From: Marsupella aquatica
Taxonomy: Eukaryota; Marchantiophyta
DNA length: 64,000 nucleotides
NCBI GenBank assembly: GCA_973895155.1
Contig: OZ316899.1
Location: forward strand, 10,540,001 to 10,604,000
Direction of reading: 5' to 3'
This document shows, one piece after another, positions 1-12,545 of this stretch (position 1 is its first letter; each line of letters starts with the position of its first letter). The position numbers and the translations under genes are program-made. The notes beneath the pieces are model-generated. The model did not search any database. It was not told the DNA's origin and saw only the letters and a list, made by a program, of their open reading frames with translations.

Positions 1-3000
1 GCCTAATGTTTGAAGGGCCTAGTTGAGAGTTGGGAGGTACTTTCTTTGATGGAAGAGGGACTTGGGGAAGTATATGTGAAGGAATTAGGCTTATGTGTGC
101 TTGGAGGTGTGTTGCCTAACCTTGAGTGCAACTACTTTGGTAATTGACTTGTTCATTCATCTACCGGTGTGGATTTGTCTTGCCTTGGGGGTCTGTGTAG
201 CTTGGAAGAGGCATCTTTGTTGCAATCCTTACCCAATATCTAGAACATTGAAGGTAAGGTGGAAATTATTGGCTTCACTCTTTTGCGGAAGTGCTGGCCA
301 ATTTTCCACTCAGTTTGGGAGAAGGAAACATTGAAGGATGATAAGTAAGGAGTATGGAAGGGGAAGAGCTTTTCTCCATGGTTGAGGCTTTGCTTGCTTG
401 AGAGTTGAAGTTCTTGAAGTTGTTATGATGGTGTAGGACAAGAGTAGATAGGCTATTTCAAAGTCTTATTTTTGATAGACTTGTTGGAGGGGTTGAGATG
501 CAATCTTATACATACTACTAGGTGTTACTTGCTAGGAGGGTCTTGATGAAGACCTACTTTTGACTTAGAAAAACCTCTAGTAATTTTTATTTGATTATTG
601 AGGAGAAGTTGTCCTCAATTTTGTAAATGGATGAGTTACTTTGCTTTGGCTATGGATGAGGTGGATATTTTTGTGATGCTTGGTTGATTAGAGTTGTCTT
701 GTTGGAAACTGTAAACAAAGGAAATAATTAAGTAGAATTAGTAACAAAACTTCAAGTAGAAGATAACAGATAGAGTATTTAAGAGGTGCAGTAGTAGACG
801 TGAATAATCTTTGTAAGATGGCTGGGATGATAACAATAGAAGGCACAACAATCTTTGCTATATGGAGTAATATAGGTTTAGGGTTTTGTTACAAAGGGTG
901 CGATACAAAGTTAGATGATGGTAGGGACTATGCTCTAGCTAGGCATAAGAGCAAGGCAAAGAAGGCAAGTAGGAGTAGGGCGATTGAATGTTCTTAGCAG
1001 AAATCGGGACATTCATATATGCAAACCTGTTGGAGAAGGGAAACCCATGTTTAGGTTTATGATTCGTATTAGAGAAGGAGACTATAATGTATGAAACAAG
1101 GCAGGATAACAGTTATTTGGCATGGATGGTGAAGCTTTCCGACGACATTTTACAACCAAGGAGGCTATTGAGGAATTTTGCAAGGGAATCATGTCATCAA
1201 AATGGAACCTAGTGTTGGGACGAGAACTCAATCAATGACAACGTGCTAACTGGAGGTTAATCATTGCTGAACAAGTAATCATTTTCCGGAACATTGTGGA
1301 ACCGGAAGAAACATTGAACGTCTGTAACTTGACCTCAGGAGTGAGAAGCTTAACCATTAGCAGTTTGAAAACAATGGTTCCAGCCACAAACCTCTTACAA
1401 AGATGTGTCGTGCAGTAATTCCGAGGTATTCTATGTTGCAAGCAAACATGAGATTTTGATAGCGAGCAAATTTTGATAGCGAGACAATAATGGTTCCAAA
1501 TTTCAGTTGCTTTTTGGTGCCCTTTATATTTTTTGTGTTTTTTTAAGGATTCCAGATTGCTAGCGAGCTCGCTAGCAAAAAGGGAGTCCCCAAAAGGGAT
1601 GTTACCAACCAGGTAGTTGATAGCGAGGCACTTGCATGTAGAAAATAGGGGTCATGCAGGAAAGTTTTTTGCTCGTGCAAGTAAAATTTTTACTGTTGGC
1701 TTGCACGTTACAATTACCCTAGTAATTCCAGTTAGTGGTGGATAGCAGTTGGGTGACAACGGATAGCGGTTTAGTAACCGCAAACGGCAGTTTAATAACC
1801 GCTATGCGGTTATGTTCAATCAATCAGTTAGATAACAATTTTTGGTAGAATAGCAGGAAAGTTAGTAACTGATAGACCTTGCAGGAAGATGGTATTTAAA
1901 TCTAGCAATGGCAAAGGGCAAGGTGTCACTTTTGCAATAGGAAATCTGATTGAGAGGTGAAGCTAGACTTCCCTTGAGATGGTCAGTAGTTTGTATAAGT
2001 GTTCCCTACTCAGATATGAGTAGAAGTTTGATGTTAAGAAGTAAAGAGATTATTATTGTACAACCTAGTAGAGATTTGTTCTTGATTGAGTGACAACTGC
2101 GAGTAAAGGATATAGAAAGAGATTGAGATTGAATGCAAGAGTATGAACAAAGAGTAAATGGATTCAGAGACTGAGAAAACTGAGAGGTAAAGAGAAGATT
2201 GAGTGAGATAATTTGACAAGCCAAGCTTATAAAGAGAGTCAGGTCTGTCAAAATTACAATCTTGATAAGAGAATGATGAGAAGGGATGTTAAGACGGTCA
2301 ATTTCCGACCGCAGGGATGAATGAGGATTAACTCACTCAGAGTGAGGACATTGAGGTGTAATACCTTACAAAATCAAGCCAATAGACAGCTCATAAGCAG
2401 TAAGGTCTGGCTGGAGTGTGTGTGTCTTGAGGATGACAATATAGTTGTCATACACCTCCAACATAATGGAGTAATTGTTGAATTGATATTTTACTTACAA
2501 ATAGCTCTTCTTGATTTACTTCATTACATATGTAATTGATCGATCTCCTTGAGAGTGAATCAATGAGACGATTGGATCTAATAAGATCACAATCACCGAA
2601 AGCATGAATCCTAACGGCAAGGATAGGAAGAACTACTCACTAATTAGACTCAGACCTATTGAACTGTAGATCTGTTTGATTGGTTCGCACTTGATTACTT
2701 GTCAATTGAAGGAAGAAAGTATTCCAATTTGCATTTTCACTTACCGCGAATAGTGTGGATTCATAGAAATTGTATACAGAGAAGGATTGGTATTAACTGA
2801 GTATCCGGTAGCAATCGGTAGAATTACTAGATGACTGAGTACAAAACTAAAGGAGAGTATAGGCGCTTGCAAAAGTTGTATGCTATGGTGCAAAGAGGAT
2901 AGTTTTGAGTACTATTTGTTAGCACAACTGCTGACGATGTGTTTTGAGAAGGAGTTGATGACTCCTAAGGAATGCACACCTGCAATTAGCGAGTAGATAT

Positions 3001-3330
3001 CGTTCCAATGGAGCACATAGTCTCAGTTAAGTAAAGGAGATAGCATAAACCCTATATGTACTGGAGACCATGAATTATTATTCAATTACCACAAATTTTG
3101 TAAATGACTTTACTATGAAGTTTGTGAATGGAGATGGAAAGAATTGCTAAAATCTTGATTAAGTACGATCAATAGATGGGTAAAACACCCATTAACAAGG
3201 AAGAAATGGAAGGTGAATTTGAAACTTTTCAAGAAAGTGGACCAAGAATAGAAATCGACAATAGAACAGAAACATCCAGAGCATAAGAAAAAGAAGAACA
3301 AGTTTTCTCAAGACTCAACCAATTGGAGGA
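1..3330. other. AT-rich region without recognisable gene
   Basis: No open frame here shows a family motif, and the longest frames are short and of biased composition. The segment lies upstream of the gag remnant of gypsy element A and may hold its decayed LTR or leader, but I could not find an LTR pair, primer-binding site or polypurine tract. Positions 1455-1640 contain several copies of a TAGCGAG motif, including a perfect palindrome at 1557-1578. The same motif recurs in the 17836-28149 transposon, so part of this region may be a remnant of a related element. Confidence 0.5.
1557..1578. repeat. Perfect 22-bp palindrome of the GCTAGCGA motif
   Basis: The half-site TTGCTAGCGAG is followed immediately by its reverse complement. 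Single TAGCGAG half-sites lie nearby (about 1459, 1477 and 1620). The same core, GCTAGCGA-NN-TCGCTAGC with small variations, recurs at least seven times inside the transposon at 17836-28149. It could be a transposase-binding site or a remnant of a related element. Function is not shown. Confidence 0.7.
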
Positions 3331-3346
3331 AGTAACCTAAGAATAG

Positions 3347-4245
3347 TGCCAACTGCGACACGGCAGGTTAAAATACCAATTTTTAAAGGAGCATCACATG
3401 AAGATGCAGATACACATTTGGCTCAGTTTGAAGAAATGCTCAGAGCTAATCATGAACATAACGATATAGCATGATTAGAGCTATTTCCAAGTTCTTTGGA
3501 TAAGGAAGCATTCGTATGGTACACACAATTTCCCGCTGATCACTTTAAAACATGACCAGATTTTGCTAAGGAATTTCTAGATCACTATAGGAGGGCAAAA
3601 GAGGAGTCAGATCTTTATAGTATATTACAAAATATGACACAAAAGAAGGGTGAACCGGTACAAAATTACATTGGACGATTAAAAGTAACTATGAGACGAT
3701 TAACAAACAAAATGGTGAAAGGATTAGCTGGATGCGGAAAGCAGTAAAAGGAAGTCTAGTAATAGTTGTAGAACAAAATCCTACTTCCAATGCAGATGAG
3801 TATGAAAAAAGGTTAATACAATTAGAGGGCATCACTCAAATGTTGAATCAGGAGAAAAACAAAAGTAGTAAGGATGAAGAGAAAGTAAGCCGTAAGGCTG
3901 AAACAGTTAAAATTGAAAACAAAGAAACAAGAGAACGCCCTGAAAATAGAGAGCGAAATGAAAGCAGTAATCGTAAATTTTGTGAAATCCACATGAGACC
4001 AGGGCACACTACTCAAGAATGTAATCAAAATCCATTTAAGAAAAGACCTAATATAGGAGTAAATCATGTGGGAACACGTAAGCAAGAAGGAGATCGTATA
4101 GAAGCCAGCCAAGGGTATTACAATCCTAACAGAAATCCTAATCGAAGACCGTATAAGGAAGGGGGAGTCAAGTATCCTCCTATTTGTTTTTACTGTTGAT
4201 TAACAGGGCATATCAGAGGACCAGATTGCAAATTATGGATGAAAC
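3347..4245 (+). pseudogene. Gypsy A gag remnant with zinc knuckle
   Basis: Translation across frames gives a gag capsid-like stretch (HLAQFEEML, then LELFPSSLDKEAFVWY, then LYSILQNMTQKKGEPVQNYI). It is followed by a lysine-rich linker and two zinc-binding patches. The second patch is a CX2CX4HX4C knuckle near 4188-4233, with a TGA replacing its fifth residue. Other in-frame TGA codons occur near 3474 and 3553, where Arg and Trp would fit. The product would be the structural nucleocapsid polyprotein of the retrotransposon. Translation of this copy is broken. Confidence 0.8.
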
Positions 4246-4403
4246 ATATGAAAGAAAAAGAAGAAGTTGCAAGAAAACCACCAACACTGGTAAACACAAT
4301 TAAGGTGGCAGCCTATGTAGTGGCGAGATCCTAGGGACAACTTGGAGAAGCAGTACAAGAAAATCCTTCAACTGGGAATGAAACCGCTTTTGACTGGCAG
4401 CGT

Positions 4404-5110
4404 ATGGATGCAACAACACACGACATAGCAAATGGGATTTGTCATGAACAGCAAAATGAGGTATTACCTCAACCAGAACGATTAACACGTTCTGAACCCT
4501 ATGTTGAAGTTGGAACCAAAATTCTGGAAGAAATAGGACCAATTAATGATTTAAACTCAGATCAATCGTTTGGGAACTGTGATCTACCAACAACACTAGA
4601 CAAGGCAAACAAACAAATAGTGGACAAGCTAGTGCAGCTTATATCAAAAACAAGGTAGATCTTACCATCGAAGAATTATTTCAACTAGCACCACAATGTA
4701 GAGAAGTAGTGTTACAAAAGTTGGAAGGCAAAACGGCTTCGACAACATTACCAGGAGTACTTTTATATCAAGCGGGAAAATTTTCTTTAATCGATAAAGG
4801 AGCGGTAGTACAAATAAGTGTTAAAGGAATTAAATTAAAGAATGTCCTACTAGACGGGGGATCTGCAGTGAATCTTATGAGTGAGCGGACGTATAGAATG
4901 TTGGGAAAAGTGAAATTATTACCAGCACCTTTTAATTTGGTGATGGCTGACTAGAGCAACTGTCACCCACTAGGCTATGTGCCGGACTTGCCCATGTTAA
5001 TCTCAGGCATTAAGTATAATCTGGGCGTAGTAGTACTGAGAGATGCAGATTCAACCATGGGGCAACCAATGCTACTGGGACGGCCATGGTTAAGACAGGC
5101 TAAAGTTAAG
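4404..5110 (+). pseudogene. Gypsy A aspartic protease remnant
   Basis: The frame at 4709-4954 contains LLDGGSAVNLMSE, the active-site motif of retropepsin-like proteases (D-G/T/S-G). The family typically follows it with a second hydrophobic strand and an LGRPW-type motif, and LLGRPWLR is readable near 5070-5096 in another frame. The enzyme would process gag-pol. The coding frame is interrupted by a TAG near 4953 and by at least one shift, so this is a remnant. It lies between the gag knuckle and the reverse transcriptase, the normal gypsy order. Confidence 0.75.
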
Positions 5111-5206
5111 CAACACTAGGGTGAAGACAAAGATTATATTAAGATCGAACATTGCAGAAAAATATTCAAGATTTGTACCAAAGCCATCGATGATAGTACA
5201 CCACCC

Positions 5207-6085
5207 ATGGCTAGGGTATGTACACTTAATTGGGCCGAAGGTTTGAATGAAGAGGAAGAAGAAACTTATATGAAATGTTGTCCTGACCTAATACCGATTA
5301 GTGAAGTGGAAGTAGTTAAGCTGGACGACATACAAGGAATGACCAAAGAGAAAATGGATCATGATTTGAGAAGTGATTTATTAAATCACATCAATCCTCA
5401 AGGTATTCAAGATTGCTCTCTGGTAGAAGAAGAGGCTTCCGCAACTTTGAAGAACATTCCGGAAAAAGTAATTAGTTGGAGTGCTACTGAGGATGAACAT
5501 ACTCAAAGAATTAATTTGGGTGACAATGATAAACCTCGAGAGGTTAAAATCGGGAAGCAACTGACTCAGGATATTAAACAACAACTTCTTACTTTACTCA
5601 AGGAATTTAGAGAGTGACATTTTTGCTTGGGATTATACAGAGTTAAAAGGTATACCGGAGACAATTGGGGTGCATCGGATAAGATTGATACCAGGATCTA
5701 TACTAGTACATACCCAACGGTATCGAATGAATCCAAATTATGCTGAAAAGGTTAAAGAGGAAATACAAAGATTACTTGAATGATGCAAAGTTTATCGAAC
5801 CTATTAATCATTACACATGGTTATCACCTATTGTGGTGGTACTAAAGAAAAACGGGAAACTCAGGGTATGCATTGATTTTGCAAGCTAAATGCGGCAACA
5901 CTTAAAGATTCATTTCCTGTACCTTTTCTTGAGGCAGTATTAGACGTCGTAGCAGGGTTTAGGGTTTATGGTCATTTTTGGATGGTTACAGTGGATATAG
6001 TCAAGTACGATTGGCTTCAGAAGCTAGAGAACTAACAGCATTTATCATGAAATGGGGTGCGTTCCAATGCTTAGTGTTACCCTTT
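5207..6085 (+). pseudogene. Gypsy A reverse transcriptase, 5' part
   Basis: After an acidic linker (5207-5617), reverse-transcriptase motifs appear across frames: a strand resembling IRLIPGS then RYRMNP, an E-rich helix, a VVVLKKNGKLR-like motif near 5837-5868, a LNAATLKDSFPVP-like motif near 5886-5925, and the start of the FGLCN motif. The last codons before 6085 encode L-P-F. The rest of that motif resumes at 16395 after the CACTA-1 insertion. Frameshifts and stops near 5614, 5782 and 5890 make this copy non-functional even without the insertion. Confidence 0.8.
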
Positions 6086-6102
6086 CACTAGTACATTTTA
6101 GG
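6086..6102 (+). repeat. CACTA-1 left terminal inverted repeat
   Basis: CACTAGTACATTTTAGG. It matches the right end over the first 14 bases without mismatch and over 16 of 17 in total. The preceding bases TTT (6083-6085) are the target duplication. Confidence 0.95.
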
Positions 6103-6104
6103 TA

Positions 6105-6570
6105 CTTTTCCGATACTCAAAACACGCATTTCTCAACGCGCCCGATACTAAACACAACGGAAAACGTCCGATACTCCTAGCTACGGAACTTCCAATACTA
6201 CCAACATCGGACATTATTATCCGATAGGTTTTGTATCAAAAACATTATCCAATACCCCGCATATCGGACAATGTCCGAAACATCCTGTATCGCAAATTGA
6301 GAGCCGACATGTTTTTCAGACGTCCGATAATAATAGTATCAAAAGCTAATTCCGATAGGTTTGGTTTCGGACATTTACCGATACAAGTCTTATCGGACAT
6401 ATTTTTGCGATACTAATTACAATGGAAATTATTTGCGAAGATTGAGGTATCGGTTACTGTCCATTGAAATTGCTATCGGACCCCTCCTCGGCTGCGGGCT
6501 TGAGCGTCCGATCTGTGGAGTATCGGATAGTGGCTTCCGATTGTTATAGTATAGGAAAATCCGATACTTT
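6105..6570. repeat. CACTA-1 left subterminal repeat array (CCGATA/TATCGG)
   Basis: About twenty copies of TCCGATA or its complement TATCGGA, with near variants such as CCAATAC and GCGATAC, occur in both orientations, for example near 6109, 6164, 6208, 6222, 6320, 6352, 6391, 6474 and 6560. In En/Spm elements such subterminal repeats are the binding sites of TnpA. I infer the same role here. Confidence 0.85.
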
Positions 6571-6837
6571 GAGGATGGGAAGGGGTTTTTTGCTTTGGCA
6601 GTACTGATGTGTGTTCGATATGTTTCCGATGTTATTTGAATGGGATATGATATGGAACTTTAGTGTTTTACAATGTCTAGGTTGCATGGAATTAATGGAT
6701 TCAGATATGGGGCATACTTTAAGCAATAGATATGTATACTGCATGAAATTGTGGACAATGAGAAAAATCGTAGAATGCCGATAAAAAGATAGTGCCGGTA
6801 AAAATATACATGAAGATGGTGGGGTCTACAATTTATA

Positions 6838-9800
6838 CTAACTCATGGGGGGTATGTCTCTATCTTCCACTACAACTACGTTGGGTCTCTCTTGGACTAT
6901 GGACCGTGATCTGGGAATATACGGCATGACAATGGACCACTCGGGGTCATTGGGATAGGGTAGGTAAAAGCATTGCTCAAGGTGATGTGGGAAGGCAAAG
7001 GGATCTGAGGACCTCTAGTTGGAACTGATGACACTATTTGCGGATGTCTTTAAACAAGTAAACCCGCATGCATCATCTTCACAAGTACGATTGTGGCCTA
7101 CAAGATTCATCTTGAACCATTTGCACTTGAATACCACTTCCTCCAAAGTAGTATGTGCATGGTACTTCACTGTTAGGATCTCCTCAATCTTCCCATAATG
7201 GGCCACGGTGGAGCGAATGGGATTCATGTCTGACATGCTACTCTGGGAATCTTGGGTGAACCAACCCATCACCCCACAATCCTGTGTAGCTGCCCTCTTC
7301 TCATCAAGTTGTTCCACACGAAAATGTCTCCCCTTTGACCACATGGCAGTCCGAGTCGTGACTATAAGTAGTGGACCATGAACCAAGGTACAAAGTTTAT
7401 CTGTCACGTTTGGGTAGTGTAATACACTCTCCCCGGTACCCACCAGGGCATCCACTTCTAACAACTTCTCCTTCATGTATGGGTGAAACTTGGGAAATAA
7501 CCGTGGGCGTCAACTATTTTGCTTCTCCTCCTCATAAAATGTTCTCCACTCCCCGACAACCTCGGGTGAGTTATACAACATAAATGTTGTGAGCTGTAAA
7601 TGCTCTGTTGAGCCTATGAGACGCTCTCCAGATGCCCAAGTGAGTCTATCATCCTTGTAGTCAGCCTCTCGTGCCGCCTCATCTATCCATCCCCTAGGAG
7701 CACTAGGATCTAGTGTGGCAACTATGTTTGTACAGTAAAACATACTCTCTGCTCCAAGATGACGCTCCGCAATGCTACCTTCCACCCTAGCGCGATTAAA
7801 GACATATGACTTCATCACCCCCATATAACACTCTACCCAATACATCCATCGACAATGTACTGGGCCTGCAATTGCAACCTCGTGCACTAAATGTATGAGG
7901 AAATGAACCTGACCATCAAAGAATGAGGGAGGGAGTGCCTTCTCCAACTTGCAGACAACTCTACTCCAAATATCTCCATAGCAGCAATGTCATCCTCTTG
8001 TACCTCCTTTTGACATACCCATCTTAAGAGCTTACCCAATCACCAAAGGGCATCACAAAGTTCCTCACTACCCAATCCAATAATAGCAACTGGAAGAACA
8101 TGTTCAAGCAACCGATGATAATCATGTGTCTTCAAGAAAGATGGCCATTTTGGAGAATCCTCCCCCCCAAATGCCATCCAAAGATTGGTACCATAACCTG
8201 TGGGAAACCTCATCAACCCAATACGTCTGCGAAACTCAATGCGCTCTGCCCTTGTCAAAACCCAAGGAGGATGGATGCTAGGGGGAGCACCAGGGGGGTC
8301 CAAAGATGGCCAAAAACCCAAAAGACCATGCATCCCCGTCTCCTCACAACTTTTTCTCCAATTGTTATTTTTCTCCCCATATAGATGGCGAATCAATGAT
8401 TTCCCCACATTCCCCTCAATGTGCATAGGGTCTAACAAGTGATTAATGGGCATATTTGACCAATATGGCAATTGTGACAATGCAGACAAACGGGTCATGC
8501 CACATCTGAATAATGGTAATGGATCACTCGGATCCTGAACTCTCCCCCATACCTCTCTCCAATATGCTAGATCCTTCCGCTGAGGTTGAGGACGAATATC
8601 AGGTTGGCCCTCATCAGTATCATAAAGGAATGGATCACTCCTCCAAGGATGGTCTGGTGGAAGATATTTAGTATGACCAATGTAAACAATTTTTTGCAGA
8701 GTACTTGACTTGGGCCTGGCCACTCCCTCCAAATCGGGTCCACATCTAGAGCAAGCTCGATAGCCTGATGTTTGCAATCCAGAAACATATCCAAACCCTG
8801 CCCAGTGCATAGAAAACACATTCATAAAATAAGGTTCATCAAGGCAAAAATCTGCATAATTGCAATTAAATACAAGGTTTAGGTACTAGAGGAAATAAGG
8901 GTTTACCATACCTGGTAAATCATGCATGGTCCACATAAGGATGGCCTTTAGAGTAAATACGCGGGATAAACCTCCTGTGTTGTGACGTCCATCATAACAA
9001 TCCACTCCTCTCCACAGTTGTATCAACTCATCAATCAATGGCTGCAAGTACACATCAATCTTTTTAACTTGCTTAGGACCCGGAATAATCATGGAGAGTA
9101 GTAGGTGACCTTTCTTCATGGCCATCCAAGGAGGGATGTTGTAGTTTGTCAACACTACTGGCCACACCAAATATGGTTTGGCTTTTCCTGTCAATGCAAA
9201 AGGGCTGATACCGTCTGCTGCCAAGCCTAGTCGAACATGTCGTGGGTCAATTTTGAACTCTCCCCATCTATCCTCTACAAATTGATTGGCAGGAGAGTCA
9301 ACCATCATCTGCATGGCACTAGAGGGTACAACCATATCAGAATGATTTTGTGAGTGCCATACCATCATCTCAGGCAACTCTGCACATCGGAATTGATGTC
9401 GCAATCGAGGGATAAGAGGAAAGTACCTCATAACCTTTTGCGGTACCTTCCCCGTCAACATGTCATCACGGTACCGTGGCTTTTGACATTTAGGACATGT
9501 AGTGGCATTTTCATGCTCACCCCTAAAAAGAATGCAATCATCCACACATGCATGTATCACCTCATACTTCAGGCCAATGGACCTCAACACCTGTTTAGCC
9601 TCTTTCCAAGAGGCTGGCAATGCGTTGCCTACTGGCAAAATATGATCATGCAAGGTACGGAAAACATCATCCAAAAGTAGATTGCTTGCCCCATGTCTTT
9701 GCTGCAAGTTGAGCAACAACATTATTGATGAGAGCCAAGATAACCTACTCCCCTTGAATATGCGAGTACGGGCATGACGTTGCGCCTCCTCCCATTGCTT

Positions 9801-10067
9801 GTCTTGGGACCCCCTAGAAGGATGTGGATGACTAGTCCTTTCATGGGTTGAACCAATGTCCTCCAAACCAATGTCATCATGATCATCATAGAATTGGTCC
9901 ATGAGCTCATCCATGGCCCTCTCCTCATCAAGATGGTCTTGGATAGGATCATCACCATCATGTCGTACCCCATCCTCTTGCCTTTGCGGTTCATGCCCAC
10001 GGTTGGCCACCATGGCCTCAACAAGGTGTTGTCGCATAGCTCGTGATATTACCCCAATATCAGGCAT
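6838..10067 (-). pseudogene. CACTA-1 TNP2-type transposase, decayed
   Basis: TNP2-family transposase for cut-and-paste movement of CACTA elements. The first exon (10067-8912) carries a CPKCQKPRY zinc motif and the TNP2 core GLAADGISPF, WPVVLTNYNIPPWM and IIPGPKQVKKIDVYLQPLI. A GT-AG intron (8911-8798) joins it to GFGYVSGLQTSGYRACSRC and LDPMHIEGNVGKSL. DUF4218-like (7947-7510) and DUF4216-like (VAHYGKIEEIL, VVFKCKWFKM) regions follow, then a tail ending at 6838. Breaks: TGA at 8040 where Trp fits, a frameshift near 7960-7980, TGA near 7511 where Arg fits, and TAG at 7015 where Gln fits. The N-terminal zinc domain found in the CACTA-2 homologue is absent here and sits in exon 1 of the next gene. 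Confidence 0.9.
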
Positions 10068-10200
10068 TACATATTGATTCTATCATACAACATCAATTAA
10101 TTAATCTCATCAACACATGCACTGCTGAACAACATCATTCTCGTGTAAACATGTAAAATAAACTGACATATATATACATGTATGTAAGTCCAAGAAACTA

Positions 10201-11550
10201 TCATGGACGACAACGCAAGGAAAATTTTGGTGCATCCCACTCATACTCACACAATAACTCCTCACCAGCTCTAATGGTCCTAACAGCTACTGCCATGATA
10301 TGGTCGTCCATATGTTTCACAAAATATGGATGTCTAGGTGGACCAAACATTTGAATCCACTCTACATTAGCCTCCAAACCTCTATCTCTACCTGTGGTAC
10401 TATTGATGTACCCTGCTAAATTACCGTTCCAAATAGGGTCACCATCAATCATCCGGCAATGCCACGGCCTAGTGAAGACCTCATCCAGGTCTGAGTCCAT
10501 CCTCAATGCATACACACCCCAACTTGGGTGTTGACGCAACAAAATATTCCAACTCTTGGAGTTATATACAGCCCCAATGTAAGGAAAGAGGTGCTCTCCA
10601 TCATAACCACGTCTCCATGGCTTTGGAGGGACCACAATATCCTCCAAAGCAAAAAGACCATATCCTATATCAGGACTAATAGAGGATGCCTTCACTATCC
10701 AAGGGCGACCCCATATCTGAACTGGTTCATCTGTAGGAATAAAATCTGGAAATTTGAAGAGACTTGGAGAAAAGTCCTTCAAAACTTTGGCAACCCTACC
10801 AGTGAGATAGGATAGTCCAAACCTGCCCTCAATGCAAATATAATCTACGTTACCGGCTGGTCGATCACTAGTACCTAACACCTCCTCTCGGCTGTCTACC
10901 TGGTCCAGTGGTCCATACTGCCGTCTACGTCTACCAGATCGTGGTCGTGTACGTAGGACCCTAGTAGTCACAACCTCGGGCCGAGAGACCGGTTCCCCCT
11001 CTACATGCTCATGTGTGGGCACGGGAGTGGGGATAGGAGCAGGTGGGCTAAGAGGCATCTGGGCAGGAGGAACTGCAAGCAACTCCCTGGCCCTTGCTAG
11101 AAACCCTTCCAACCACATAGCTTGAGGAACCAAAGGAGGTGGGGGCCTACGAGGCACCTATTTCAACACACGTACAATGGTTTTACACAAATCAATAAAT
11201 TAAGTAGTGGGATGTAAATGCAAGATAATTAAGCAATACCCTAAATTGGAATGCATATATGGAATGAATAGGGGACATAAACATATCTGTACCTGGCTAG
11301 GCAAATACCCTGGCATATCACCCTCGTGGCGGCCATAGTTCTCGATGTGCTCACAAGTCTCCCACGCATGTCGAACCACAAGTCCCTTACATCTCACACA
11401 CCAGCAAGGTATGGGTCCTAGTGGAGCACGAGGACGATCTGGAGGAGGGGGTGGAGGAACCTCCCCCTCAGACGAGCTTGTGTCTGAGTCTGAATCTGAC
11501 ATGGAACTATCAGAAGTAGACATCTGCATGCATGAAGTACACTCATTCAT
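10201..11550 (-). CDS. SET-domain protein carried by CACTA-1
   Basis: Two-exon gene of about 404 residues with no stop: exon 1 11550-11293, intron 11292-11158 (GTACAG donor, AAATAG acceptor, phase 0), exon 2 11157-10201. Residues 1-86 are acidic, Ser- and Pro-rich, and end in a CX2C-containing patch (IPCWCVRCKGLVV). A proline-rich stretch and a basic patch (RTRPRSGRRRRQ, about 155-166) resembling a nuclear signal follow. Residues 240-395 look like a SET lysine-methyltransferase domain: GYGLFALED (251), GNLAGYINSTTG (the RxxNHS region, 332-342) and IRAGEELLCEYEW (384-393). The NHS core reads NST and no post-SET cysteine cluster is present, so activity is uncertain. It lies just upstream of the transposase on the same strand. 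Confidence 0.82.
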
Positions 11551-11840
11551 GTAAGCTGCATAAAAGAAGACAAGTGTTGGAGTATCAAAATAGAATTAAT
11601 TAATTCATGACATACAAAAGTCCTGTTGTACCTCAATGATACCCGCGCTTTGCCAGCCTACCGTGTCGTATTTTCTACACACAAGGTGTGGGACATCCAA
11701 AATCTCTGCATATATGGGTGAGCATTTTGCTAATGAGCATACATAATCTGTAAGTGCGAAAGAGTGTAGGAAGAACACACCACATATAAAAAAATTTCAA
11801 CATACAAAGTAAGTGTAAATGATGCGGCTCGTGAAGCGGG

Positions 11841-12545
11841 GACATCATACCTCCTGGATGCGCGGTCTCACACTATGCATAGTGCATTGTCCAAAACAAA
11901 ATCTACCTACCCCCTCACAAACATTGAACCACCCCTCCAAACGCAAGGTACTGTGCATCAAATCCAACACAACCATTAGCCTAATATATGGAGGTTGAAC
12001 CTTATCCTAAGAAAAGGTGTAACCTTATCCTAGTAAAACCCCATAACCCTAAGCCCATAAACCCATCCAAAGAAATTATCCAAATAGCTTTCACCCAGAA
12101 ATGGTTCATACAAAAATTTCTTGTAGTATTTTGTCTATCATATATCATAGTATTGAGTTCCCATCACCACAACCATCCCTAAACTTGCAAGGAACTTGCA
12201 AGAGGACATCATACCTCCTGGATGCACGGTTTCATGCATAGTGCATTGTCCAAAATCGAAACCTCCCTACCCCCTCAAAAAAAGTTAACCACCCCTCCAA
12301 AAGCAAGGTACTACACATCAAATCCAAACATAAAGATTAGCCTAATGAAGGGGTTTAATATTATCCTAACAAAAGGTATAATGTTATACTAATAAAACCT
12401 CTACGTACACCCACAATCCCCTATAAAGAAATGAAACAAAAGGCTTTCACCCGAAAATGATTCATACAAAAACTTCTTGTAGTATTTTCTTGATCTTTAC
12501 ATATCATAGTATTGAGTTCCCATCACCACAACCACCCCTAAAACA
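11841..12545. repeat. Direct tandem duplication, period about 364 bp
   Basis: The block starting GACATCATACCTCCTGGATG at 11841 recurs at 12205. Similarity continues, with substitutions and small gaps, through a shared CATCACCACAACCA..CCCTAAA near 12165-12184 and 12520-12541. It lies in the putative promoter region of the leftward genes and may duplicate regulatory sequence. Confidence 0.8.

Noticed and set aside
1-3330. A 5' LTR of gypsy A
   Set aside because: No repeat partner exists after 17437 and no primer-binding site is recognisable before the gag remnant.
6105-6570. Short regularly recurring repeats as a CRISPR-like array
   Set aside because: Repeats are about 7 bp, in both orientations and with irregular spacing, typical of CACTA subterminal repeats.
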